From NCBI GenBank assembly GCA_015064485.1, contig SVSD01000004.1:1-64000 (forward strand): a stretch of 64,000 nucleotides of DNA, given 5' to 3'. This document shows, one piece after another, positions 26,528-35,505 of this stretch. The DNA is from Oscillospiraceae bacterium (GTDB taxonomy: Bacteria; Bacillota; Clostridia; Oscillospirales; CAG-382). Numbering within the stretch: the stretch's first letter is position 1; each line of letters starts with the position of its first letter. The notes beneath the pieces were generated by a model. The model worked only from the letters and a program-made list of their open reading frames with translations. It ran no database searches and had not been told where the DNA came from. The translations under genes were made by a program, and so were the position numbers.

Positions 26528-28429
26528 GTGAGATTAAAACAGTTTAAAGCAGAATCTAAAAAGCTCCTTGATTTGATGATAAATTCAATTTATACAAACA
26601 AGGAAATATTTCTCCGTGAGCTTATAAGCAATTCAAGCGATGCTATTGATAAGCTCCGTTTCAAGAGTCTGACCGACGAGTCTGTTAAAATTTCGGCGTC
26701 AGAGCTTCGTATTCTTCTTACTATCGACAAGGATGCAAGAACAATCACAATCTCCGACAACGGTATCGGTATGACAAAGGAAGAACTCGAAAACAATTTG
26801 GGAACCATCGCAAAAAGCGGAAGTCTTGATTTCAAAAAGGAAAACAAGGATGAGTCGATTGACATTATAGGTCAGTTCGGCGTAGGCTTTTATTCGGCAT
26901 TTATGATTGCTTCGAAAGTATCGGTTACAAGCCGTGCATTTGGCGAAGACAAGGCGTATGTATGGCAAAGCGAAGGAGCTTTGGGTTATACTATTGAAGA
27001 AGCGTCAAAAGATACCGTCGGAACAGATATCGTACTTACAGTTAAAGAAGACACAGAAAACGAAAACTATTCCCGTTTTCTTGAAGAATACGGTATCGTT
27101 GAAATCGTTAAAAAATACAGTGATTATGTACGGTATCCTATAATGATGGAACGCACAAAAAGCCGTATGAAAGACCGTCCGGAGGATGCTGACGAGAATT
27201 ATAAAAACGAATATGAAACATACAGGGAACTTGAAACATTAAACAGTATGATTCCTTTGTGGAAACGCAAAAAATCCGATGTTTCGGATGATGAATATAC
27301 GCAATTTTATAAGGACACCTTCTATGACTACGAAGCACCTGCAAAGGTTATAAAAACCGAATCCGAAGGTCTTGTAAGCTATACATCGCTTCTTTTTATT
27401 CCCTCCCACGCGCCCTTTGATTTTTACAGCAAAGAGTATAAAAAAGGGCTTGCACTTTATACTTCCGGCGTTATGATAATGGAAAAATGTGCCGATCTTC
27501 TTCCTGACTATTTCAGCTTTGTAAGAGGTGTTGTAGACAGCGCAGATTTAAGCCTTAATATCAGCCGCGAAATACTCCAAAAAGACCATCAGCTTAAAAC
27601 CATAAGCAAAAACATAGAGAAAAAGATAAAAAATGAGCTGTCTTTGATGCTTGTAAATGAAAGAGAAAAATACGAGGAATTTTTCAAAGCCTTCGGCAGA
27701 ATGTTAAAATTCGGAGTTTATTCCGATTACGGTATGAACAGAGAAAAGCTTCAGGATCTTCTGATTTTCTATTCTGCCAAACAGGAGAAAATGATTACTC
27801 TTGATGAATATGTTTCTTCGATGCCCGAAGGACAGAAATATATCTATTTTGCCGCAGGCGACAGTGCTGAAAGACTTGCAAAGCTCCCGAGTGCCGAGGC
27901 TGTTACCGATCACGGATATGATCTTCTTTTATGTACCGAGGATATCGACGAATTCTGTTTGCAGATGTTGAGAAACTATAAGGAAAAGGACTTTAAAAAC
28001 ATCGGAACCGGCGATCTCGGACTCGAAACAGACGAAGAAAAAGAAGAACTCAAAAACGCATCCGAAGAAGCAAAGTCCCTCTTCGACCTTATGAAAAACA
28101 CTCTTAAAGACAAGGTTTGCGACATCCGTCTCTCGTCAAAGCTCAAAGAGCATCCGGTGAGTCTTTCATCCGACGGCCCCGTTTCAATAGAAATGGAAAA
28201 AGTGCTTAAAAATATGCCCGGAAGCGAAGGAATGATAAGTGCAAAAGTGCTTGAGCTCAACGCCAACCATAAGATTTTTGAAACACTCAAAAACGCAAAT
28301 GAAAGCGGTGATTTCGAAAAGGTTGAAAAATACACAAAGCTTTTGTATAACCAGGCTCTTCTCATTGAAGGCCTCAAGATCGACGATCCTATAGAATACG
28401 CAAAGGCTGTTTGCGAACTTATGAACTGA
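26528..28429 (+). CDS. htpG: Chaperone HtpG (Hsp90)
   Basis: The ATP-dependent cytosolic chaperone is 633 aa, typical for the family. The GHKL ATPase core has ELISNSSDAIDKLR, DNGIGMTKEEL and GQFGVGFYSAFMIA; the middle domain has YTSLLFIPSHAPFDFY, the GVVDSADLSLNISREILQ loop with the catalytic Arg, and a C-terminal dimerisation domain. The start is GTG 26528, with an AGAGG element ~10 bases upstream; no ATG fits better. No CIRCE element is seen upstream. It converges on the PBP gene. Confidence 0.95.
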   Translation: MRLKQFKAESKKLLDLMINSIYTNKEIFLRELISNSSDAIDKLRFKSLTDESVKISASELRILLTIDKDARTITISDNGIGMTKEELENNLGTIAKSGSLDFKKENKDESIDIIGQFGVGFYSAFMIASKVSVTSRAFGEDKAYVWQSEGALGYTIEEASKDTVGTDIVLTVKEDTENENYSRFLEEYGIVEIVKKYSDYVRYPIMMERTKSRMKDRPEDADENYKNEYETYRELETLNSMIPLWKRKKSDVSDDEYTQFYKDTFYDYEAPAKVIKTESEGLVSYTSLLFIPSHAPFDFYSKEYKKGLALYTSGVMIMEKCADLLPDYFSFVRGVVDSADLSLNISREILQKDHQLKTISKNIEKKIKNELSLMLVNEREKYEEFFKAFGRMLKFGVYSDYGMNREKLQDLLIFYSAKQEKMITLDEYVSSMPEGQKYIYFAAGDSAERLAKLPSAEAVTDHGYDLLLCTEDIDEFCLQMLRNYKEKDFKNIGTGDLGLETDEEKEELKNASEEAKSLFDLMKNTLKDKVCDIRLSSKLKEHPVSLSSDGPVSIEMEKVLKNMPGSEGMISAKVLELNANHKIFETLKNANESGDFEKVEKYTKLLYNQALLIEGLKIDDPIEYAKAVCELMN

Positions 28430-28433
28430 AAAA

Positions 28434-28457
28434 AGGGAGCCGAGGCTCCCTTTTTTA
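28434..28457. terminator. Terminator between htpG and the PBP gene
   Basis: GGGAGC and GCTCCC with flanking A and T tracts form a compact hairpin that serves both convergent genes. Confidence 0.8.
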
Positions 28458-30050
28458 TTTTGCAAGGCTTTCTGCCACTTCTTTAAATATAAGGGACGGA
28501 TGCAAATTCCTTTCCCCGTTCCCGTCACAAAGAACAGTTACCGCATACTTTGGCTCGTCTGCGGGAAAATATCCCGAAAACCAAGAATGTATAACCTCTT
28601 TACCATCCTTTATTTGTCCGCTTTGGGCAGTTGCGGTTTTCCCGCCGCAAGGCACATTTTCATTTTTCACTCTGTAACCCGTACCGTTATTTACACACGA
28701 TTCAAGCATACTGCGAAGAGCCGCAACCGTATTCGGAGAAAGAATTCTTTCTTTTTTTTCTGTTTCGCTATACTGTTCTTCCCCCTCCGAAACAAGCTTT
28801 TGGACAAGCACCGGCTCTTTAAAATATCCCGTTGCCGCACACATCATAACCGTATTCATTTCAATGGGACTTAAAAGAATTTTCCCCTGCCCAACCGCCG
28901 TATTTGCCGCATCCGTAAGGCTTATTTCTCCTTCAGGCAAAACACCCTTTGATACAGGAACTTTGTCTATATATGAGCTTTTTGAAACACCCATCTTTTT
29001 TGCCATATCAATAACTTCCTCAACCCCGTATTCAAGAACAAGAGAAATAAAATACGGATTGCATGACTGCGAAAATGCTTCACGCATTTTTATTTTTCCA
29101 TGACCGTCTTTCTTATGACAGCTTATTTTATTTCCTTGAACTTCTATATAACCGGTACATTCGTATTCCCTATCAACAAGCGAAATATCCTTTTCAAGAA
29201 AAGCTGCCGCCACAACTGTTTTAAAAACAGACCCCGGCGTATAACCTAAAAAAGCACGATTTAAAAATTCCCCTTTGTCAGAAGTTAAAAACGGTACAAC
29301 ATCAGAGATATTGTATGTGGGTTTTGAAACACTTGCAAGTATCTCCCCGCTTCTGATATTCTGAACCACTACCGCTCCCATTTCAAGTTCTGTTTCACAT
29401 ATTTTTTCTACCGTTTTTTGCATCTCCGAATCTATCGTAAGGTAAATGCCGTTTTCTTCACAATATCCGTCATCATATATCTCTGTTTTGAAATCACCCA
29501 GTTCTGCGCCTTTTGCATTTGCTGTATATCTTGCAAAAACATCCTTTTTTTCATTCTGCAAGAACTCGTCATACACTTTTCTTATGCCGCTGACGCCTAC
29601 TCCGTCAGAATTCGAGTAGCCTGTAATATGGCACAAAAAATCAGTATCGGGAACACTATACAATTTATAACATCTTATCCCCTCTCCCTCGCAGGGCTTT
29701 TTTGTAACCGTTACAAAAGGTACAGATGAAAACATTTTTTCGAAATAGTATGATGCTTCGTTTTGGGAAATTTTTGATAACATTTCCGAACATTCTTCAT
29801 AGTTTTTCTGCGGCATTTCCGAAGGATCTATAAAAACAGCGTATAAATCATTCTCAAGGTCGGTAAGATCGCCGTTTCTGTCGAAAATAAAACCGCATCT
29901 TTTTGCTATATCTATTTTTCTAGAATACTGGCCGGAAAGAACTGTCTGGGCAAAAGAACCGTGTGTTGATATTGTGTAAAGTCTGGCACTCATCAAAAGC
30001 ATAGCAGAAAGAAACAAAAAATAAAGCAGGCAAAGTCTTTTTTTGTGCAT
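28455..30050 (-). CDS. Class B penicillin-binding protein (transpeptidase)
   Basis: I start at ATG 30050 (531 aa), 5 bases after GAAGGGGG; the track's start is a TTG inside that RBS. The N-terminal membrane anchor LCLLYFLFLSAMLLMSARLY is followed by a short dimerisation domain and the transpeptidase domain with GYTPGSVFKTVVAAAF (SxxK), SQSCNPYFISL (SxN) and GGKTATAQS (KTG variant). No PASTA domains are seen. It cross-links peptidoglycan outside the membrane. Likely PbpA/SpoVD-like; division versus elongation or spore-cortex role cannot be decided from sequence. Confidence 0.88.
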   Translation of the reverse strand: MHKKRLCLLYFLFLSAMLLMSARLYTISTHGSFAQTVLSGQYSRKIDIAKRCGFIFDRNGDLTDLENDLYAVFIDPSEMPQKNYEECSEMLSKISQNEASYYFEKMFSSVPFVTVTKKPCEGEGIRCYKLYSVPDTDFLCHITGYSNSDGVGVSGIRKVYDEFLQNEKKDVFARYTANAKGAELGDFKTEIYDDGYCEENGIYLTIDSEMQKTVEKICETELEMGAVVVQNIRSGEILASVSKPTYNISDVVPFLTSDKGEFLNRAFLGYTPGSVFKTVVAAAFLEKDISLVDREYECTGYIEVQGNKISCHKKDGHGKIKMREAFSQSCNPYFISLVLEYGVEEVIDMAKKMGVSKSSYIDKVPVSKGVLPEGEISLTDAANTAVGQGKILLSPIEMNTVMMCAATGYFKEPVLVQKLVSEGEEQYSETEKKERILSPNTVAALRSMLESCVNNGTGYRVKNENVPCGGKTATAQSGQIKDGKEVIHSWFSGYFPADEPKYAVTVLCDGNGERNLHPSLIFKEVAESLAK

Positions 30051-30127
30051 ATTAACCCCCTTCAAAATACTGTCATTCTTATTATTTACTTTTTTGCGGT
30101 TTTTAATAATTTTTTGCCTTTTTTCTC

Positions 30128-30156
30128 TTGACGAAAACCATCATTTTATGTATAAT
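30128..30156 (+). promoter_or_regulatory. SigA-type promoter of the purine operon
   Basis: TTGACG, 17 bases and TATAAT. The expected transcript starts near 30163, just ahead of the riboswitch aptamer. No PurBox-like repeats are obvious. Confidence 0.85.
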
Positions 30157-30167
30157 ATATTTGTATT

Positions 30168-30289
30168 TTAATTGCAGCTGCTACTGACGGAAATAAGCGG
30201 TTTAACGCTATGGAACAGCTTGCAAACAAATGCCGACCGTCTGGGCAGTTCTATCATCCTTTTTTCTACGGATAGAACTGCCCTTTTTT
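30168..30289 (+). ncRNA. ZTP (pfl) riboswitch with overlapping terminator
   Basis: The leader carries the pfl-motif pattern: GCTACTGACGG near 30180, a hairpin and an AT-rich linker, then CCGACCGTCTGGGCA (30233-30247) like the conserved CCG-CCUGGGCA of ZTP aptamers. The last GGGCA is also the start of a 13-bp terminator stem GGGCAGTTCTATC/GATAGAACTGCCC (30243-30283) with TTTTTT. Aptamer folding and terminator folding therefore compete: ZTP/ZMP binding should let transcription continue into purE. ZTP/ZMP signals low 10-formyl-THF, which fits the formyl-using enzymes and fhs encoded downstream. Aptamer 5' boundary approximate. Confidence 0.88.
30243..30289 (+). terminator. Riboswitch-controlled attenuator of the purine operon
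   Basis: The 13-bp perfect stem and six Ts lie 28 bases before the purE start. The 5' arm shares GGGCA with the aptamer, as expected for ligand-dependent antitermination. Confidence 0.88.
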
Positions 30290-30317
30290 GTTTGTAATTT
30301 GCAAATTGGAGGTTTTT

Positions 30318-30806
30318 ATGAAAAAAATCGGTATTATTATGGGAAGCGACAGCGATCTCCCTATAGTTACAAAAGCTGTTGATGTATTAAAGGAACTTGA
30401 TATTCCTTTTGAAGTTCATGTTTATTCAGCTCACAGAACACCCGTTGAAGCCCGTGATTTTGCCGTAAATGCAAGGCAAAACGGTTTTGGTGCAATCATC
30501 GCCGCAGCAGGAATGGCAGCTCACCTTGCAGGCGCTATCGCCGCAAATACAACTCTTCCTGTTATCGGCATTCCCTGCAAATCCTCCAATCTTGAAGGAA
30601 TGGATGCACTTTTATCTACAGTTCAGATGCCTACAGGTATTCCTGTTGCAACCGTTGCGATCAACGGCGGTGCAAACGCCGCACTTTTGTGTGCGCAGAT
30701 ACTTGCACTTGAAGATAAGGCTCTCGCCGAAAAGCTCGATGCAAAAAGAGCCTCTGATGCTAAAAAAGTTCTTGAAAAAGATCTTTTGATCTCTTCTCAA
30801 TTTTAA
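30318..30806 (+). CDS. purE: N5-carboxyaminoimidazole ribonucleotide mutase
   Basis: The 162-aa class I PurE converts N5-CAIR to CAIR. The start is ATG 30318 after TTGGAGG; the track's extension overlaps the leader. Motifs are GIIMGSDSDLPIV, YSAHRTPVEARDFA, IIAAAGMAAHLAGAIAA and GIPCKSSNLEGMDALLSTVQMPTGIPVATV. No purK is in this operon, so carboxylation of AIR is encoded elsewhere or is non-enzymatic with bicarbonate. First gene of the purE-to-fhs operon. Confidence 0.96.
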   Translation: MKKIGIIMGSDSDLPIVTKAVDVLKELDIPFEVHVYSAHRTPVEARDFAVNARQNGFGAIIAAAGMAAHLAGAIAANTTLPVIGIPCKSSNLEGMDALLSTVQMPTGIPVATVAINGGANAALLCAQILALEDKALAEKLDAKRASDAKKVLEKDLLISSQF

Positions 30807-30839
30807 AATAATTTTTAACACATAAAGGAGAACATAATC

Positions 30840-31526
30840 ATGGAAAAGAAACTTGTTTACACAGGCAAAACCAAGGATGTTTACGCTCTTGACAACGGCA
30901 ACTACCTTCTCAAATTCAAAGATGACTGTACAGGCAAAGACGGCGTTTTTGATCCCGGAGAAAACTCTGTAGGCCTTACAATCGAAGGTGTTGGCGATGT
31001 TAATCTTCGTATGTCCATATATTTCTTCGAAAAGGTCAATGCTGCAGGAATTCTCACTCACTATGTAAGTGCAGATCTTGCAAACACAACAATGGAAGTT
31101 CTTCCCGCAAAGGTTTTCGGCAAAGGTCTTGAAGTTATCTGCCGTCACAAGGCAGTCGGAAGCTTCTACCGCCGTTACAGCGATTATATCGAAGAAGGCG
31201 CAGATCTTCCCGCTTATGTTGAAATGACATTCAAGAATGACGAAAAGGGCGATCCCCTCGTTACAAAAGACGGTCTTGTAGACCTTGGCGTTATGACTGA
31301 AAAGCAGTATGACGATATGAAAGCTATGACTCAGAAAATCACTCAGATCGTAGCTGATGACCTCAAGGAAAAAGGACTTATCCTTTACGATATCAAATTC
31401 GAATTCGGTTATGACAAAGACGGCAATGTAATGCTCATCGATGAAATCGCCTCCGGCAATATGCGCGTATATAAAAACGGCGAATATATCGATCCTATGA
31501 CACTTTCTGAACTCTTCTTTGCATAA
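30840..31526 (+). CDS. purC: SAICAR synthetase
   Basis: The 228-aa ATP-dependent ligase joins aspartate to CAIR. It begins [14 protein letters not shown] with the nucleotide loop, and includes the [29 protein letters not shown] and [12 protein letters not shown] segments near the typical PurC patterns. Length is normal. AAAGGAG precedes the ATG, and the gene is 33 bases after purE. Confidence 0.93.
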   Translation: MEKKLVYTGKTKDVYALDNGNYLLKFKDDCTGKDGVFDPGENSVGLTIEGVGDVNLRMSIYFFEKVNAAGILTHYVSADLANTTMEVLPAKVFGKGLEVICRHKAVGSFYRRYSDYIEEGADLPAYVEMTFKNDEKGDPLVTKDGLVDLGVMTEKQYDDMKAMTQKITQIVADDLKEKGLILYDIKFEFGYDKDGNVMLIDEIASGNMRVYKNGEYIDPMTLSELFFA

Positions 31527-31558
31527 ACAGAAACTGTAACCCTAAAGAGGAGGAAAAT

Positions 31559-32989
31559 ATGGGAGGATTTTTTGGAATCACATCAAAGCAGGAATGTCTT
31601 GCAGATGTGTTTTTCGGCGTGGACTATCATTCCCACCTCGGCACACGCAGAGGCGGACTTGCGGCCTACGATAAAAAAATCGGTCTTCAAAGAAAGATCC
31701 ATAACATCGAGAACTCTCCGTTCCGTACAAAATTCGAGCATATCTTCGAGGAAATGAAAGGTACTTCCGCCATCGGCTGTATCAGCGATTCTGATCCCCA
31801 ACCGATGCTCATCCGTTCCCATCTCGGAACATTTGCTATCTGTATCGTCGGAGCGATCACAAATTCGGAAAAGCTTATCGACACATATCTTTCCGCATCT
31901 TTCGGTCATTTTGATGCGATGACAGGCGGAGCTGTAAATTCAACAGAGCTTACAGCCGCTCTTATCACACAAAAAACCGATTTTATGGAAGGAATCAAAT
32001 TTGTTCAGGAATCTATCGAAGGAAGCATTTCGCTTCTCATTCTGAAACAAGACGGAAGTATTATAGCCGCCCGCGACAAATACGGAAGAACTCCGGTTCT
32101 TATAGGAAAAAACGATGACGGATTTTGCGTTTCATTTGAATCGTTTGCTTATAAGAAACTCGGTTATGATGATTTTAAAGAGCTCGGTCCCGGCGAAATA
32201 GTCGAACTTACACCGGAAAGTATAACTCAGCTTGCACAGCCCGGAGAGGATATGCGAATATGTGCATTTCTTTGGTCATATTACGGATATCCCAATTCGA
32301 ATTACGAAGGCAGAAATGTTGAGTGTATGCGATACAAAAACGGTGCCATTATGGCTGAAGCCGATATGGCAAACAATATGACCGACGGTATTGATTATAT
32401 ATGCGGTGTTCCCGATTCAGGTACACCTCACGCCATCGGTTATTCGGGTAAAAGCGGAATTCCTTTTGCAAGACCGTTTATAAAATATACACCCACATGG
32501 CCCAGAAGCTTTATGCCAAAAAACCAGCTCGACAGAAATAAAGTCGCAAAGATGAAGCAGATTCCCGTACACGAACTTATACAGGACAAAAAGCTCCTTT
32601 TTGTTGATGACTCGATAGTTCGTGGAACTCAGCTTCAGGAAACGGTTGAATTTCTTTATAACAACGGTGCAAAGGAAGTACATATGCGTTCAGCTTGTCC
32701 TCCTATTATGCACAATTGCAAGTATCTGAATTTCTCAAACAGCAAAAGTGAAAAGGAACTTATTGCCCGCAGAATCATACTCGAACTTGAAGGTGAAGAG
32801 GGCGAAAAGTATATGGACGAATATATCGATCCCACAACCGAGCGCGGAAAAGCTTTGAGAAAGGCTTTGTGCGAAAAGTTCAATTTTGATTCTGTAGAGT
32901 ATCAATCGCTCGACGGTCTTATTGAAGCTATCGGGCTTCCGAAATGCAAGCTTTGCACATATTGCTGGAACGGCAAGGAATCAAACTGA
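31559..32989 (+). CDS. purF: PurF-like amidophosphoribosyltransferase lacking the glutaminase nucleophile
   Basis: The 476-aa protein occupies the purF slot. The PRTase half is intact: LFVDDSIVRGTQLQ is the PRPP loop, with VPDSGTPHAIGYSGKSGIPF, SACPPIMHNC and a C-terminal GLPKCKLCTYCWNGK that may hold the Fe-S cluster. The N-terminal Ntn glutaminase half keeps the fold (HLGTRRGGLAAY in place of QHRGQEGAGI) but starts MGGFFGI instead of C-GIFGI. It also has IGCISDSDPQP where GHVRYST...QP is expected and IVGAITN where HNGNLTN is expected. The Cys, Arg and Asn needed for glutaminase are thus missing. RBS GAGGAGG places the start exactly at this ATG. It likely uses free ammonia or a partner donor; that is inference. 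Confidence 0.85.
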   Translation: MGGFFGITSKQECLADVFFGVDYHSHLGTRRGGLAAYDKKIGLQRKIHNIENSPFRTKFEHIFEEMKGTSAIGCISDSDPQPMLIRSHLGTFAICIVGAITNSEKLIDTYLSASFGHFDAMTGGAVNSTELTAALITQKTDFMEGIKFVQESIEGSISLLILKQDGSIIAARDKYGRTPVLIGKNDDGFCVSFESFAYKKLGYDDFKELGPGEIVELTPESITQLAQPGEDMRICAFLWSYYGYPNSNYEGRNVECMRYKNGAIMAEADMANNMTDGIDYICGVPDSGTPHAIGYSGKSGIPFARPFIKYTPTWPRSFMPKNQLDRNKVAKMKQIPVHELIQDKKLLFVDDSIVRGTQLQETVEFLYNNGAKEVHMRSACPPIMHNCKYLNFSNSKSEKELIARRIILELEGEEGEKYMDEYIDPTTERGKALRKALCEKFNFDSVEYQSLDGLIEAIGLPKCKLCTYCWNGKESN

Positions 32990-33095
32990 TCTAAACATCG
33001 CAAAGAGGGACTCTGTCCTTCTTTTGTGGGTTTTATAAGAATTTTTTTCAAACCCGATTTCTATCGGAATAAGAGTATTGAAAGGAAAAATTATT

Positions 33096-34139
33096 ATGCA
33101 TAACAATTCTAAATCCGACAGCTACGCAGCAGCGGGCGTTGATATTACAGCAGGCTACCGTGCGGTAGAACTTATGAAGCAGCATATCGCAAGAACAACA
33201 ACTTCCGCTTGCATTTCCGGCATCGGAGGTTTCGGCGGTCTCTTCGAACTTGATCTTAAAGGCATCGAAAATCCTGTTCTTGTAAGCGGCACAGACGGCG
33301 TTGGCACAAAGCTCAAGCTCGCTTTCCTTATGGACAAGCACGATACTGTTGGTATCGACTGTGTTGCTATGTGTGTAAACGATATCATCTGCGCAGGTGC
33401 AAGACCCCTCTTTTTCCTTGACTACATCGCTTGCGGCAAGAATGTCCCTGAAAAGATAGCTGCTATCGTATCGGGCGTTGCAGAGGGCTGTGTTCAGTCG
33501 GGCGCTTCTCTTATCGGCGGCGAAACTGCGGAAATGCCCGGTTTCTATCCTGTTGACGAATACGACCTTGCAGGTTTTTCTGTAGGTGTTGTTGATAAAT
33601 CAAAGATTCTTGATAACTCCAAAATCACAGCGGGAGATGTTATCATAGCACTTCCTTCGAGCGGTGTTCATTCAAACGGCTTTTCTCTTGTAAGAAAGGT
33701 TTTTGATGTTGAAAATGCAGATATCAAAAAGCCTGTTGCAGAACTTGGCGGCAAATCTGTGGGCGAAACACTTCTCACACCCACAAAGATATATGTAAAG
33801 CCTATGCTTGCACTCTTTGATGAAATCACAGTTAAGGGTGTTTCCCACATCACAGGCGGAGGATTCTTTGAAAATATTCCCAGAAGCCTTCCCGCAGGAT
33901 TCGGTGCAAACATCTGCAAGAACGACATCAAAGTTCTCCCCATCTTCGACCTTATTGCAAAAGCCGGAAATGTTCCCGAGCGCGATATGTTCAACACATA
34001 CAATATGGGCGTTGGTATGAGCATCACAGTTGACAAGAATGATGCAGACAAAGCTCTTGAAATACTCAAAGCAAACGGAGAAGACGCTTATATCGTCGGC
34101 GAAGTTATAAAATCCGACGATGCTTGTATCATCAAGTAA
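33096..34139 (+). CDS. purM: Phosphoribosylformylglycinamidine cyclo-ligase
   Basis: The 347-aa AIR synthetase begins at ATG 33096 after AAAGGA; the TTG at 33078 lacks an RBS. Motifs are [64 protein letters not shown] and [12 protein letters not shown], all typical of PurM. A 106-base gap after purF, larger than the other gaps in the operon, holds only small hairpins (e.g. CCGAT/ATCGG near 33054). Confidence 0.96.
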   Translation: MHNNSKSDSYAAAGVDITAGYRAVELMKQHIARTTTSACISGIGGFGGLFELDLKGIENPVLVSGTDGVGTKLKLAFLMDKHDTVGIDCVAMCVNDIICAGARPLFFLDYIACGKNVPEKIAAIVSGVAEGCVQSGASLIGGETAEMPGFYPVDEYDLAGFSVGVVDKSKILDNSKITAGDVIIALPSSGVHSNGFSLVRKVFDVENADIKKPVAELGGKSVGETLLTPTKIYVKPMLALFDEITVKGVSHITGGGFFENIPRSLPAGFGANICKNDIKVLPIFDLIAKAGNVPERDMFNTYNMGVGMSITVDKNDADKALEILKANGEDAYIVGEVIKSDDACIIK

Positions 34140-34156
34140 TAAGGGCGGTGTTTTCA

Positions 34157-34762
34157 TTGAAAACAGCAAATATAGCTGTCCTTGTGTCGGGCGGCGGAAC
34201 AAACCTTCAGGCACTTATTGATGCACAAAATGACGGCATCATTAAAAGCGGAAAAATAAATCTTGTCATATCCTCAAATCCTTCAGCCTTTGCACTTGAA
34301 AGAGCGAAAAATGCAGGTATAGATACTTTTGTTGTATCAAAGAAAGAATGTGCAACGAAAGAAGAATTTGAAGAAAAAATAATAACCGCTCTTGAAAACG
34401 CTAAAACCGATATAATTGTCCTTGCAGGCTTTATGTGTATTTTGAGCGAAAATTTTACAAAAAAATACGCAGACAGAATAATAAATGTTCACCCTTCCCT
34501 TATTCCCTCTTTCTGCGGAGAAGGTTTTTACGGACTCCGTGTACATGAAGCAGCGCTTTCTTACGGAGTTAAAGTAACGGGTGCAACAGTACATTTTGTA
34601 AATGAAATTCCCGACGGCGGAAAGATCATTTTACAAAAAGCTGTGGAAATCAAAGACGGCGATACAGCCGAAATTTTACAGAAGCGGGTTATGGAAGAAG
34701 CGGAATGGAAGATTCTTCCCGCCGCCTGTGAAAAGGTCTGCAGCGAAATTATAAACAAATAA
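34157..34762 (+). CDS. purN: Phosphoribosylglycinamide formyltransferase (10-formyl-THF type)
   Basis: The 201-aa protein is read from TTG 34157, with AAGGGCGGTG upstream; the track's start at 34124 overlaps purM by 16 bases. Motifs are VLVSGGGTNLQALIDA, NVHPSLIPSFCG with the catalytic Asn and His, KVTGATVHFVNE and DGGKIILQ with the Asp. It takes formyl from 10-formyl-THF, made by the fhs product at the end of the operon. Confidence 0.94.
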   Translation: MKTANIAVLVSGGGTNLQALIDAQNDGIIKSGKINLVISSNPSAFALERAKNAGIDTFVVSKKECATKEEFEEKIITALENAKTDIIVLAGFMCILSENFTKKYADRIINVHPSLIPSFCGEGFYGLRVHEAALSYGVKVTGATVHFVNEIPDGGKIILQKAVEIKDGDTAEILQKRVMEEAEWKILPAACEKVCSEIINK

Positions 34763-34774
34763 CGGAGGATCATT

Positions 34775-35491
34775 ATGGCTTTATACGATATTAAGGAATT
34801 GCTCTCAAACAATACTTACCCCGGCAGAGGAATTGTAATCGGCACATCTGCCGACGGTAAAAAGGCAATGATCGCATATTTCATTATGGGAAGAAGCGAA
34901 AACAGCCGCAACCGTATTTTCGAAAGCTTTGAAGGCGGTATGAGAACAAAGGCTTTTGATGAATCAAAGCTTTCCGACCCCAGCCTTATAATCTATAACC
35001 CTTACCTTGAGCTTGCCGGTTGCGATATAATCACAAACGGCGATCAGACAAATACGATCTACGATCATATGCTTGAAGGCAAAAGCTTCGAGGAAGCACT
35101 TTTTACCCGCGAATTCGAGCCCGACGCTCCCAATTATACCCCCAGAATTTCCGGTATCGCTTATTATGACACCGAAAACAAGACTTTCGAATATGAACTT
35201 TCGATTTTAAAGAGTGCAAACGGCGATCCTTCTGTTTGCAACAGATTCTTCTATAATTATGAAAAGAGAAACGGAATCGGGCATTTCATCCATACATATA
35301 AATGCGACGGAGATCCCATCCCCTCATTCTACGGAGAACCCGAGGAAGTAAGTCTTCCCGATTCCGCAAAGGAACTTGCAGACATCGTATGGGCAAATCT
35401 TAACGAAGATAATAAAGTTTCTCTTTTTGTAAGAACAGTTGACCTTACAACAGGCGAAGCTGAAAACATCATAATCAACAAGAATAAATAA
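34775..35491 (+). CDS. purO: PurO-type IMP cyclohydrolase, stand-alone
   Basis: The 238-aa protein matches the archaeal-type IMP cyclohydrolase family (PF07826): YPGRGIVIGTSADGKKAMIAYFIMGRSENSRNRIF, LIIYNPYLE, ITNGDQTNTIYDHML, YTPRISGIAYYD. It would close FAICAR to IMP, the step normally done by the N-terminal half of PurH. It lies directly before a separate AICAR transformylase, so the two together replace PurH. GGAGG precedes the ATG. Confidence 0.88.
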   Translation: MALYDIKELLSNNTYPGRGIVIGTSADGKKAMIAYFIMGRSENSRNRIFESFEGGMRTKAFDESKLSDPSLIIYNPYLELAGCDIITNGDQTNTIYDHMLEGKSFEEALFTREFEPDAPNYTPRISGIAYYDTENKTFEYELSILKSANGDPSVCNRFFYNYEKRNGIGHFIHTYKCDGDPIPSFYGEPEEVSLPDSAKELADIVWANLNEDNKVSLFVRTVDLTTGEAENIIINKNK

Positions 35492-35505
35492 AGAGGTACA
35501 GAATA

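Noticed and set aside
33000-33095. Possible attenuator between purF and purM
   Set aside because: Only short, weak hairpins (e.g. CCGAT/ATCGG) are visible, with no clear T-run after them; unlikely to act as a terminator.
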